Origin: Ophioderma brevispina
Taxonomy: Eukaryota > Echinodermata > Ophiuroidea > Amphilepidida > Ophiodermatidae
Direction: 5' to 3'
NCBI GenBank assembly: GCA_023653785.1
Contig: JAMKCH010012636.1
Coordinates: 1 to 64,000, forward strand
DNA length: 64,000 nucleotides
A model generated the notes under the pieces. It was not told the DNA's origin and made no database searches. It worked only from the letters and a program-made list of their open reading frames with translations. Positions 48,942-58,219 of the stretch are shown here, one piece after another (position 1 is the stretch's first letter; each line of letters starts with the position of its first letter). The translations under genes and the position numbers were made by a program.

Positions 48942-49233
48942 CAAGGTGCTTTGAATCAATCACACAATGCATTGCAATGGGACTATACTGTACTAAACAC
49001 ATATCAGTACTTAGGGATAAAAAGGTGTTCAAAAAGTATAAGAACCACAAGCCATTTCATGATCAAGCAAAACAATCCCCAAGTATATACTAGTACCATG
49101 TGGGCTAAACTGAGTGTAAAAGTTACAGTTTTTATGTGTTAAGAATAGGATTTTTGTGGGATCACATGACCTTGTTGAGGTGGAATTTCTCAAAAACTGG
49201 TACATTGTGGGATTGACTCAGTACACCTTCTGG
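48942..49233. mobile_element. hAT-type MITE, copy 2 (CAGAGGGTG family)
   Basis: Collinear with 5,308-5,599: TTTGAATCAATC, CAGTACTTAGGGATAAAAA, GTGTTAAGAATAGGATTTTT, TTGTGGGATTGACTCA. Ends diverged (AAGGTGCTTTGAA at the left, CACCTTCTG at the right); no clear target duplication. Confidence 0.65.
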
Positions 49234-49460
49234 TTCTTAGCAGACCGTCTTGAGCAAGGCTAAATAGGTGTATTGTTTCTGGTAATCATAAATAGCCCAT
49301 TCTCGCCTGTAGCATTGTAATGAGACAGAATTCAGCCACAATATTTTGCAGATATGGAATATGAAGAATTCAAGGTTTCTAATCATCAAAATCTTGGGTT
49401 TGATAGGATGCATAACACTACCATAGCTTGTAGACCATCATATCGCAAAACCGGTGTAGA

Positions 49461-49609
49461 AGTAATTATAGTCCGCCGTACTTATGGTCCGGATACAACG
49501 GTAAATAGGGCACTCGATTCAGTTGACTCTTCACACAACATTAGTTTCACGCTATATTCCGTTGTCGTCTATGGACCCGGACTCTGGCTCCCGGCGGACT
49601 ATAATTACT
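49461..49609. mobile_element. Small MITE, copy 2 (AGTAATTATAGTCCGCCG ends)
   Basis: Inverted ends AGTAATTATAGTCCGCCG and its mirror. The interior matches 3,052-3,193. It accounts for most of a 102-codon open frame, which is therefore not called as a gene. Confidence 0.7.
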
Positions 49610-49811
49610 TTCAAACTGGGTCACGAAAAGTCAAGCTTATTGCAAGGCGATTGAGCAATTAGTGACGTTCCATCGGCGAAAGGGTGTGTGTTGTGACTGG
49701 ATGCGTCCAATGGTGAAAATTTCTCAAAATGTTTGAGTGGGATATTGCATAAATCCCCCCTCCAAAAGTAACTAAAATTAAAAGAACAAAAAATACAGCA
49801 TTCACTGAACA

Positions 49812-49985
49812 TGTGTCATCTGCCATCATAGTTTATGAATGGGGGAAAGACCACATGAGGTCACCAACATGTGGGACAATGACCATTGTGTCCAAGTGTC
49901 GTGAAAATTGATTGACACGTGATTGACACCAAGCAGTTTGATAATTCTGACCATTTTGGGCCATGTCTTCTAATATTTAGACATT
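49812..49985 (-). repeat. Dispersed repeat, inverted partner of 57,526-57,752
   Basis: Read on the - strand it gives GGCCCAAAATGGTCAGAAT, TTGGTGTCAATCACGTGTCA and TTGGTGACCTCAT, matching the + strand at 57,526-57,752. Confidence 0.6.
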
Positions 49986-50017
49986 TTACCACAGACACAC
50001 ACACACATTACAGACAG

Positions 50018-50321
50018 CAGTGGCATACCAACTGGGGTTGAGGGAGCAAGTCCCCCCCCCCCCCCCGGCTTGAAAAAACAGGATGATATGGACAAAATAT
50101 GATTTGGATCCCTCTTCAAGGAATTGTGACCAATTTCAGCTAAATTTGGGCAGGATTAAAGTACGTTTGGCAGTTTTCGTCCATTATGCGCGCATTTCGT
50201 CAAGTTCAGACTTAATTGGAGCAAATCACTGGGATGAATTTGACTTACTAATTTTGCCCCCTCTGGCGGGACTTGGGAATTTTGCCCCTCTGGATCGACT
50301 GCCTCAGTACGTACACCACTG
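50018..50321 (-). mobile_element. hAT-type MITE, CAGTGGCGTACC family, copy 2
   Basis: Inverted relative to 45,464-45,764: CAGTGGCATACC at one end, GTACACCACTG at the other. It shares AAATCACTGGGA and GGATCGACTG words with copy 1 and has an internal run of 17-18 C. The flanks ACAGACAG / ACACACAA are only partly alike. Confidence 0.7.
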
Positions 50322-50549
50322 ACACACAAACACACACCACTACCAAAGCAATCCCTATATGCCCTCTTGCAGACGACACAAAAAGTGGCCCATTTGCCAA
50401 AATGCAGGCCTTTCCAACTCAACATACATTGCATTATGATCAAAATGGTGTATCATGTGCGTCAATATTTTCTGCAACGGGCAAGAACTTCATGATCTCG
50501 CGGATGTATGGTGAATGCATGAAATGTACATATCTTTATTCTTTTACAG

Positions 50550-50642
50550 ATAGAGCCAGCCATGCCTACTACAGGAGTGAAAACGTCATAAAAGAAAAGA
50601 CAAATGATGATTATCAAAGTGATGAGCCAAACCAATATGAAG
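50550..50642 (+). CDS. Linker exon of the GFR/RECK-like gene
   Basis: Acceptor TTCTTTTACAG before, donor GTTAGAT after; phase 1 in, phase 1 out, 31 codons. The peptide is hydrophilic and acidic (RASHAYYRSENVIKEKTNDD then YQSDEPNQYE), with no cysteine, so it reads as a spacer between the GFR part and the RECK-like part. Only this frame is open, and it joins in phase with the exons on both sides: GAT from 47,299/50,550 and GGA-TGT from 50,642/51,289. No homology is claimed for the linker itself. Confidence 0.5.
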
Positions 50643-51049
50643 GTTAGATATTTTATGTTTTTGCAGCATATTAAGATCCGAAGAGAGCGATATACCTTCC
50701 TTTCTAAAGCAGACCCATTATTGTTTCTTGGAAATATTCAGAAATGCATACGGGATAATACAAATTGTATTATCTTTGATGGCAAACCAAGTTTACATTC
50801 AGAATTTCAATTACACCATAAATAAGTACTTAAAAATTAAAATCATCAAGTAAATGAAACGAGTGTGATCAATAATTCTCTCGCACAGAAACACAATTGC
50901 TTTCCTTTTCACAACCATAATGCAAGGTATTAAAGATAAACCAACACAATTAATGTTCTATCTTTTTAAGCAATACAAATTCGTTTCGGACGATGATTCA
51001 GTTAATAATGAAAACAAACACACAAAATAAACAAGTAAAACTTGTTATA

Positions 51050-51140
51050 CCCCTGACTGATAGTAGGGTTATAAAATCCCAATCTAGAAGTTTGGGGAAG
51101 AAGGTTTGAAGATGTTTTTCTATAGTTTGGAGGGTGCCGG
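51050..51140 (-). repeat. Dispersed repeat, inverted partner of 21,520-21,615
   Basis: Shares CTTCTTCCCCAAACT, ACCCTCCAAACTATAGA-like and ATAACCCTACTAT words with the earlier copy, in the opposite orientation. Confidence 0.5.
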
Positions 51141-51288
51141 ATTGAGCATTTTCGTTTGTGCGCCGCACTTACTTGTTAATAACTTGTATCCTAAAGGAGT
51201 TACAACAGACATTATGTAGATTTAGTTGCCATTTTAATATTTTTGGTTCAGTTGTTCATCAGTTATTTTCATGATTTTGTTTCACTAG

Positions 51289-51353
51289 GATGTAATCTTA
51301 ATCTGGAGCCGACAAAAATTGAATACAATGTTTCTGCAGGGCAAGTTGTAAGG
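51289..51353 (+). CDS. Start of the RECK-like cysteine domain, exon
   Basis: Acceptor TTTCACTAG, donor GTAAGT; phase 1 in, phase 0 out. Encodes GCNLNLEPTKIEYNVSAG then QVVR. The first cysteine and the ~28-residue step to the next one in the following exon correspond to the remembered vertebrate RECK segment GCKLGEASDFIVRQGT-LIQVP. It contains an NVS glycosylation sequon. A nearby acceptor at about 51,480 would give a stop after seven codons and is a decoy; the exon at 52,301 continues the alignment. Confidence 0.6.
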
Positions 51354-52300
51354 GTAAGTTCAGTTGGAGAAACAAACTTGGTACTAAATGCATACACACT
51401 GCAAATTCATGGTTGTATAACACTTTTAGATGCATTTTGGAAAAACATTAACAAGACTTGTATAATGCACATTTTTTTCAGATACCTGCTCCCATAAAAC
51501 ACTGACATTTAAAAAACTAACACCATTATTCATAATTTAAATAACCACAATTTAAAAAAAATATTTCAATGGCTAAAAGCATTTAAAAGACTTTCTAGAA
51601 AAAACTTGTAAACACCAAGGTGTACTTCATTCTAAATGCATCTAAGTGTTTTGAAACACTGTTAGCTTGTTTGCAATAACATCAATTCCCACGGGCTGGA
51701 GTACTATCCAAGCTATAGTAAGCTCACAGACAAAAGAAATCTAAATGCCGAAACCTCTTGTATTTATCCCTTAAATCCCTAAATGCCATTGTTTGCCACT
51801 TTTCAAAAATCATGAGGCAGACCCCTGCCTTGTGTTTACGGGAAAGTGCTACCACTACCTCCCTTTTTGAGGTGTTCGTCAGGTTGCAAGTCATCTTACT
51901 CTAGGGATGTAAGGGATATGTGAACAGAATAACAGAAAGAACAGCCATAAACAGAAAATATGCAACTTCCATCATTAAGTTTACCTGCAAATTACTCTTT
52001 CATCAAATTCTATATTTATGTGGTTCAATATGCAGTGCATCTTCTAGGATATTCCTAGAAGATGCAACTGCTATGTACTCTGATAAATATTTACCACTTT
52101 TTGGGCAGAATCTAGCCAAAATATAGAACAAGCATACAAATTATTGTGCAAACTCTATAGTACAGTTTGCCCTTGGCCACCATTAGTTTCAGTTACATGT
52201 GAGAGTTAATTCTTATTAGATTGTTGGAGAACTTTCATGTTACTAAATCAAGTGCAGTGTATATTCAGATGAAGCTAAAAATCATGTTCCTATAATATAG

Positions 52301-52430
52301 ATTCCTAAAGTGGATCGAGGCTGTTTGTCTACTACAGAATGTGTTTGTTCGGTCAGTGAGATTCTCGTCAATTGTAAGGATCTTCCCTGTATCCAAATGA
52401 AACCTTGCTACATATCTGGTGATATTAAAG
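52301..52430 (+). CDS. RECK-like cysteine domain, second exon
   Basis: Acceptor ATAATATAG, donor GTGAGC; phase 0 in, phase 1 out, 43 codons. Cysteine pattern: IPKVDRGC, STTECVCS, ILVNC, DLPC, QMKPC, then ISGDIK. The remembered vertebrate RECK order is GC, ICSC, LLENC, EMHC, LQKSC, GGKRK, with nearly the same spacing. This agreement in seven consecutive cysteines is the strongest evidence for RECK kinship. The large intron that follows (3.9 kb) contains a Gypsy fragment and a 181-bp hairpin. Confidence 0.65.
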
Positions 52431-52479
52431 GTGAGCTAATAGGTCAACTGTAAGCATCTTCCCTTAATTCTCAGAAATT

Positions 52480-52970
52480 GCATGTCCATTGACCAACCTT
52501 CAGAAGAAAGATACAAAGTTTGGTCAGGCCAATGCCAAAACACGTCTATCTTGATGAATGCACCAGTTTTGATTGCACCAGACTTTCAGAAACAATTCAA
52601 GTTGGCCGTTGATGCCAGTGATGTAGGCTATGGTGGAGTTCTCATTGCAGGCAGATGGAAATGCTGTAGATTACCCTGTATGTTATTTCTTTAAGAAGTT
52701 TGACAAACATGAGAAAAACTACTCTACAATTGAGAAAATGTGTTCAACATTGCTATTGTCATTGCAAAATGTTGAAGTGTACTTGAGTACAACAGTGTAC
52801 CCAGTTCTTGTGTACAGGGATCACATCCATTAGATGAAAAACAGAATATCAGATACTTGTAAGGTAGAGTTTCACTCTACAATAATACAATCTGGACATA
52901 AGACGTATCAAAGGAAAAGAAAATGTCTTGGCAGATGCCTTGTCCAGAGCTGCCTAAATTTGGATAAAAA
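52480..52970 (+). pseudogene. Ty3/Gypsy reverse transcriptase / RNase H fragment
   Basis: Pieces in three frames: an APVLIAPDFQKQFKLAVDAS stretch with a GYGGVL block (RT-RNase H junction and the first RNase H acidic residue), then YPVCYFFKKFDKHEKNYSTI with a VYLSTTVYPVLVY segment, and finally a VLADALSRA end near 52,930-52,960. These are hallmark blocks of Gypsy polyproteins. Frameshifts occur near 52,650 and 52,830. No protease, integrase or upstream RT was found, so it is a dead fragment inside an intron of the host gene. Confidence 0.8.
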
Positions 52971-53133
52971 ATTCAGAAATTCAGTATTACGACTGGTAAT
53001 GTAGACTGAGTGCAGCAGTGCAAGAACACTATAAAAAGTGTAAAATTTACACTGTGTACACTGTATATAAGTTAACCATGAAATGGTTAAAGCCAGATTT
53101 TGGGAAATTTTAATTTCATTCAAATTTTCTTTT

Positions 53134-53143
53134 AAGGGGAGGA
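53134..53143 (+). other. Candidate polypurine tract of the Gypsy fragment
   Basis: AAGGGGAGGA is followed by TGTTATAGG, the usual look of a polypurine tract and LTR start. The RNase H end is only ~170 bp upstream, so the integrase region is missing. The LTR end could not be located, and no second LTR was seen. Confidence 0.35.
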
Positions 53144-53777
53144 TGTTATAGGTTCCTTTTTGTGATTGGAATATTTCTGTTTTGTTTTTCACTTGAGAAA
53201 AGATTCCTGACAGAGAAAGTACTTAATTTGATCATGCAAAAGAGAAAATGGAATTCCCCTAGTGCTATATTTCATGAGATCATGCCAGATGTTGTTTACA
53301 CAAAGTTTAAAAGCTACTATTTTGGCCATGGGATCAAAGGAAATATTGTTCATTTTGATTACATACTTCGCCGAAGTAAATCATTTTCCCACTAAAAATA
53401 CTAATAAATATTATAATTACCATTCTTATTCAGTGGGCGTGGTTTATCATGTTAACAAGAAATTTGATTGGATTAGGTCAAAGCTCCGCCCATCCATTAC
53501 TGGGTAATAGATGGATAGTGCGTGCAGCAATTACGCGGTGTAGTAGAATGTATGACTCTCGAAAACTGCGCGTTTATACTGCGTCGTGTATTTCGCGTTG
53601 GAACGCAAATGCAATTTACGCAGCGTGACGATCACCGCGCGATGACTTGGATTGAAACATTTTGTTTTCAAGAGGGGTGCAATTATTTAAATGAATAAAA
53701 AAGAATGATGTTAGAATATTTTTGACAAATAAATTAAGTCGATAAAAAGCAAAAATTACACATTTCTAAATAAGAAT

Positions 53778-53958
53778 GAGAATAAAAGATGAGATTTTTT
53801 GTTTTGGCCATCTTAGATGGTGTCATAATGGATGGGCATCCAATATTTTATCGTGGTGGATACCGGCTCCGCCGGCATCCACCACTCAAAATATTGGATG
53901 CCCATCCATTATGACACCATCTAAGATGACCAAAAAAAAAATCTCATCTTTTATTCTC
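53778..53958. mobile_element. 181-bp near-perfect hairpin (palindromic MITE)
   Basis: Arms of about 88 bp pair almost perfectly around CCGGCTCCGCCGG near 53,868. Mirrored words: GAGAATAAAAGATGAGATTT, GGCCATCTTAGATGGTGTCA, TAATGGATGGGCATCCAATA. A 61-codon frame runs through it, but this is a consequence of the symmetry. It could be a young MITE or a hairpin-RNA source. Confidence 0.85.
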
Positions 53959-54275
53959 TAATTCATTGGGTATGTCAATCATAAAGGTTGCATATTTTCA
54001 TGAAAATGAATAAAATGCCATCTCAATTTCTTTTCTGAATATCAGAGACCAAGGGACATACACTATGGTACATTGACTCAAGCAAATAATGGCGTTATTG
54101 ATAAGTAAATCCACCCGGTAAGTAGCTAACAGAGCACTTTAGATTCCCTTTTTTATTTAGAACTGCACACCATTGTTACTGTCCATGCAGCTGAAAAGAT
54201 TTTCAGGTGTTAGTACTGCCAAGTTTAGATTGAGCTGGCCTCGTTCGCGATTAAAATAATCTGAGGTTCTACTGT

Positions 54276-54642
54276 GAGTTCAATAATTTTTACTGTATAT
54301 TTCATTTTTTTGAAAAAAGAAAGGAATGTGAACAAAACCCATGGTAATGTTGCTTGGTTAAGCTGTGACCTAACATCTTTGTGCAGAACCATGATCCATA
54401 ACTTATTGCTGGACCTCATTTATATTCAATTTACCACCATGTTTTTAGAAGAGTACAATAGTAGGCTAACAATGCAGTAAATTGAATAGAAATGGGGTTA
54501 TCCGGCAAGTTTAAGTTAAGTTTTGCTTCTGCACAAAGATGTTAGATCACATTTTTCCAAACAACTTTCTTTCATGATTTTGGTTCATCTTTGTTTCCTT
54601 TTAAAAAAATGATGAAATATACGGTCAAGGTTAATTGAACGC
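54276..54642. mobile_element. Inverted-repeat MITE (367 bp)
   Basis: The ends GTTCAAT...TGTATATTTCAT are mirrored at the right. The arms also share TAACATCTTTGTGCAGAA near the centre. Moderately diverged. Confidence 0.6.
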
Positions 54643-56365
54643 CCCAGTAAAAGCCCATTTAAGGTTTATTTATTTGTGAAAGAGGCCAAGTATTTTGTGC
54701 TTTGCGTCATGAAAAAATAGATCAATCTTATCGGTGTGGTGCTATAGCATCTGAAATCTTTTCAACTGCATGGGTAATAACAATGGCTCTGTACTTCCAG
54801 ATAAAAAGTAATTTGAAGTGCTTTATCCTCTGCATACCAAGCGGATTTACTGGATATCAACAGTGCTATTGTTTGCCTGAGTCCACTGCATCATGATGTA
54901 CATCTACTGGTCACTGATATTTAGGTAAAGAAATTGTGATATTTTATTCATTTTCAAACAAATGTGCAATTTATGGACTTGACATAACCCAGGGTATTGA
55001 AAGGTATAATATTTAATAATAATCTGTGCAAAAATCAGTCATTTCGCTGATATGCGTAATCAAAGTCCTTATGCAAGCATCTTTCTCTCTTTGATCCCAT
55101 CACCTATATAGATTGGGAATTTTCAAAGCTATGTTGCAAAACAAAGATTGCAAAATAGGTAGTTTCCCATGATGTCATTAATAGCTATTAATAATGTAAG
55201 ATGATGCGATGCATATGATGTCATTTGTGTGCATGATCCAATTGGGCAGCATTAGCTAGGCTATGATTATGCATGATGATGCTGCAATAGTTATTATAAA
55301 GGCAACTGCAGAAAAATATAAAGATTTCTTTTCTGAGAGGAAAAGGGCCAGTTATTAAAGTTAATTTTTATCTGCAGAAATGATAGATCTGTGCAGTACA
55401 TAGTGCCAGGATCAACTGATATTCTAGATATTACAGGGGCTGCATGTGCTAGCTATTTCTCCCCTGTCATCTTTCAAGCCAAAATAGCCTCAGTTTTTGG
55501 AATAAAAAAGATTCCAGTTTATGGTCCTAAAAGTAGCAATTTGCATCATAGCTTATTCTTATGTATACTCTAAATAATCAATATAGAAATTGACTTACAG
55601 CATATCACTGTGTAAAAATCAAACCTGACACTGTACTAACCCGAAATTGAATTTAAATTTAAGAATGGCCAATATTTAATTTAGTAGCTAGTTTAAAGGT
55701 GCTTGTTCCGATCGTCTTTAGGACCCCCCCTGATTTCAATTTTGATATCAGATGAAAGGCCGTATTTTTCTCATTGTCTTCCTGAAATTTCAGCTTTCCA
55801 ATCCATTCCGTTCTCAAGATACTGACAAAAAACTGCCATTTTAATGGTTAACCGTCAATATTAGCACTAGAATAGGGCGTTGCACTGTGCATTATCGCGT
55901 CTAGCATCAAAACCGCAAGTAACTTTCCCACAGTACCTGGTGGCTGTGCCTATATCAGGTCAGGCGTTCAGGATAACACGATACACAAAAATCGGAACAA
56001 GCACCTCTAAAACATTGAAAAGTAGTAGTTTTGAAAATATTCCTTTTTTAAACGTTCATACAGTACACTTATACTTAAGCACTTTCAAAATGTCTTACTA
56101 ATGATCTGATTATTTACAAGTCCTTCACATTACAGCTGGAATGTAATGGCTAGCAAGAAATCATTACCAGTTTATGAGTTTTTAACCTGTTTGGATCTCA
56201 AATTTAAAATGAGCACATTCAACACCAAATTGCAAGTTGTTATCCAGCAGATTTCCTCCAGAAGCAAAAAGTAAGTGATATACTGAAGTTCCTCTTTAAA
56301 AGGTTGGAAAAAGTAGTATTGTTAAAAATATGTTGGTAATTTGAGCTTCCTTTTTTGAGCTACAG
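54643..56365. other. Rest of the 3.9-kb intron
   Basis: Open stretches at 54,702-54,896, 55,391-55,573 and 56,136-56,271 look exon-like, but their reading phases do not fit between 52,430 and 56,366. Otherwise AT-rich with no recognised element. Confidence 0.3.
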
Positions 56366-56458
56366 TAGAACACGGGTACAATTTCAACGCAACAAGCTCT
56401 GGAGGGTGCATCTGCTACACTGGCGAAGTTATCTGTGTCAATCAAAGGAACAAAAATG
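56366..56458 (+). CDS. RECK-like cysteine domain, third exon
   Basis: Acceptor GAGCTACAG, donor GTATGA; phase 1 in, phase 1 out, 31 codons. The peptide reads V-EHGYNFNATSSGGCICYTGE-VIC. The H-G-x-x-F motif followed by C-x-C, a five-residue step and C matches the RECK segment S-HGTSFS, C-S-C, LVC. An NAT sequon is present. In vertebrate RECK the Kazal-type repeats come next; here the next recognised exon (62,992) already corresponds to the C-terminal region, and both sides are phase 1, so a direct join is possible. Confidence 0.65.
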
Positions 56459-56595
56459 GTATGACTACTATGACATGTTTCTAATTTATCATAATCTGCA
56501 TGATTTTAGTTTGATAGTCTCTTCATCAATGACATTTTTTATAGCAAAATTAATTTTAAACAAGGCGAACTCGTATTTACGCGATGCGTAAAATA

Positions 56596-57235
56596 TGTCC
56601 CCGCCGAATTTCGCGATCACTAACATGAGATAAATGCAACTACAACACCCCACCCCCTTCCCAATACCACACAAAACCCCACCCCTCCCCAACACCCCGA
56701 AAAACCCGACCCCCCTCCCCAACACCCCGAAACACCCACCCCCTCCCCAACAGCCCACAACACCCCACAATATTCTTTCATGCAGCGCAGGAATTTGAGT
56801 ATCCGATGTACTGTTTGAAAAATATAGCAATTACGCTTATTTTTGCATATTAATTAGCTCATTTACATACTCAATTTGGCCGAAATACGCCCAAAATCTA
56901 ATTAGTTTGAGAACTCTTCAGCCCGCTTCCTTCCACCAAGTTACATCATTATACGCCTTACAGAACTCCAGAAAACTTGTACAAAGGCCTTGCAGGAAAA
57001 TTTTTCATAAATTATGCAAATTAGATACTTAATTAGCATATTTTACGCCCAAAACCTAGTAGGTCAAGAACTCATCAACCCACTTCTTTCCACCAAGTTG
57101 CATCATTGTCGCTCTTACGGAACTCCAGATAAATCATGTACAACATGGGTTAACATTTTTATCACAGACGGACGGACGAACGGACGGACGCTGCTCATTT
57201 CATAGTCCCCGTTCCGAACTCATTCGGCGGGGACA
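56596..57235. mobile_element. GTCCCCGCCGAA-family inverted-terminus element (640 bp)
   Basis: The left end TGTCCCCGCCGAA and right mirror TTCGGCGGGGACA are short inverted repeats. Subterminal GGACGGACGAACGGACGG runs sit at the right. It encloses a C-rich minisatellite (56,645-56,775). A truncated relative is at 16,141. No frames. Confidence 0.6.
56645..56775 (+). repeat. C-rich minisatellite
   Basis: Degenerate ~25-30 bp units of CCCCTCCCCAACACCCCGAA. It gives rise to a glycine-rich false frame on the - strand and may form four-stranded structures on the G-rich strand. Confidence 0.8.
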
Positions 57236-57525
57236 AAAATATAATTGGTAGTATAAGATATGAATAGTGGCAGCAGCAGTAGTAGTAGAAATAGCAGTAG
57301 GATCAACAGTAACATTATCATCACAAAAGGTAGTAGCAGTGGTAATGAAAGTATTTTGTCAACCTCTGTGCATGCATGTTCCGAATACAATTTCAGCAGC
57401 AAAAGTAGTCTACTTTGATTGAGCCCTTTTTATGTCGTCTGTAAGTGTTTCCAGCACTTGTGGTAAACATCTTAGCCCTAAACATAATTGCCACTGTTTC
57501 CACACACTTTTTGCATATTTTCATT

Positions 57526-57752
57526 ACAGGTCATGGCCTAAAATGGTCAGAATTAGGTAATTACTTGGTGTATCCACATATGTCAATGAAATTTCATGAT
57601 GCTTGGAAGTGGGTAGTGTTCCATATGTTACCTATTAGAGAGTGGGGTCAAAGGTCTTTAAAGAGTCATTAGAGGTCATAGCTCCAAATTGGTTACCTCA
57701 TTTGCACTTTGTTCCCATTCACAAACCATGCTGGCAGACGACACATAGATTT
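57526..57752 (+). repeat. Dispersed repeat, partner of 49,812-49,985
   Basis: GGCCTAAAATGGTCAGAATT, CTTGGTGTAT and TTGGTTACCTCATTTGC match the inverted copy. It explains the 75-codon frame here. Confidence 0.6.
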
Positions 57753-57799
57753 GGGACCGGGGAACTCCCATCTTGAAAGTGATGTGTATGCAAGACTGT

Positions 57800-58100
57800 T
57801 AAGACCCCCTTTTCAGCATCGTTGTCACCAAAAAAACCCATATTTTTTATCATTCCACCCAAAGACCCCTTGTTTTGTCAAAATGTTATCACTGTCACCC
57901 AAAGACCCCAATTTTGGTGGCAAATTTTGAAAATTTTCACCCAAAGACCTCTATTTTTAGAAAATTTTGCAAAAATCTCACTTTTTAGAATATTTTGCAA
58001 ATTTTGCCACTCGGACTGAAACCCCCTATTTTGTGGCAATTTGGCTGTTTCTCACCCAAAGACCCCTACGTTTTTAGTCCTCTGTCAGTGAAGCTTGTAA
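57800..58100 (+). repeat. Dispersed repeat with CACCCAAAGACCCC units
   Basis: At least five CACCCAAAGACCCC/CTC-like units separated by TTTT-rich spacers, related to 44,190-44,400. Confidence 0.55.
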
Positions 58101-58219
58101 AGTTATGTTCTGAGTGTGAAATGCAAGATACACTAAGAGGTGGTATACTGTCTCTATTACTGTTATTGATGAACATACTAATGCAATTTGATAAATTAGG
58201 CCAGTGAAGTTGTACTTTG

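Noticed and set aside
49354..49662. 102-codon open frame after a possible acceptor
   Set aside because: Most of it is a MITE with AGTAATTATAGTCCGCCG ends that recurs at 3,052-3,193.
50373..50443. Possible exon with acceptor CTCTTGCAG
   Set aside because: The word GCAGACGACAC also occurs in a dispersed repeat at 57,731, and the donor is poor; phase would allow it, so it stays unproven.
51480..51504. Acceptor and IPAPIKH exon following the 51,289 exon
   Set aside because: Stops after seven codons; the exon at 52,301 begins IPKVDRGC and continues the RECK alignment.
55384..55573. Exon-like frame with NDRSVQYIVPGSTD
   Set aside because: Phase 2 entry only, no matching neighbour, ends in a stop.
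56136..56271. Exon-like open stretch with good acceptor and GTAAGT donor
   Set aside because: Only open in a phase that cannot join 52,430 (phase 1); inclusion would hit a stop.
56489..56830. 113-codon glycine-rich frame on the - strand
   Set aside because: Translation of the C-rich minisatellite at 56,645-56,775.
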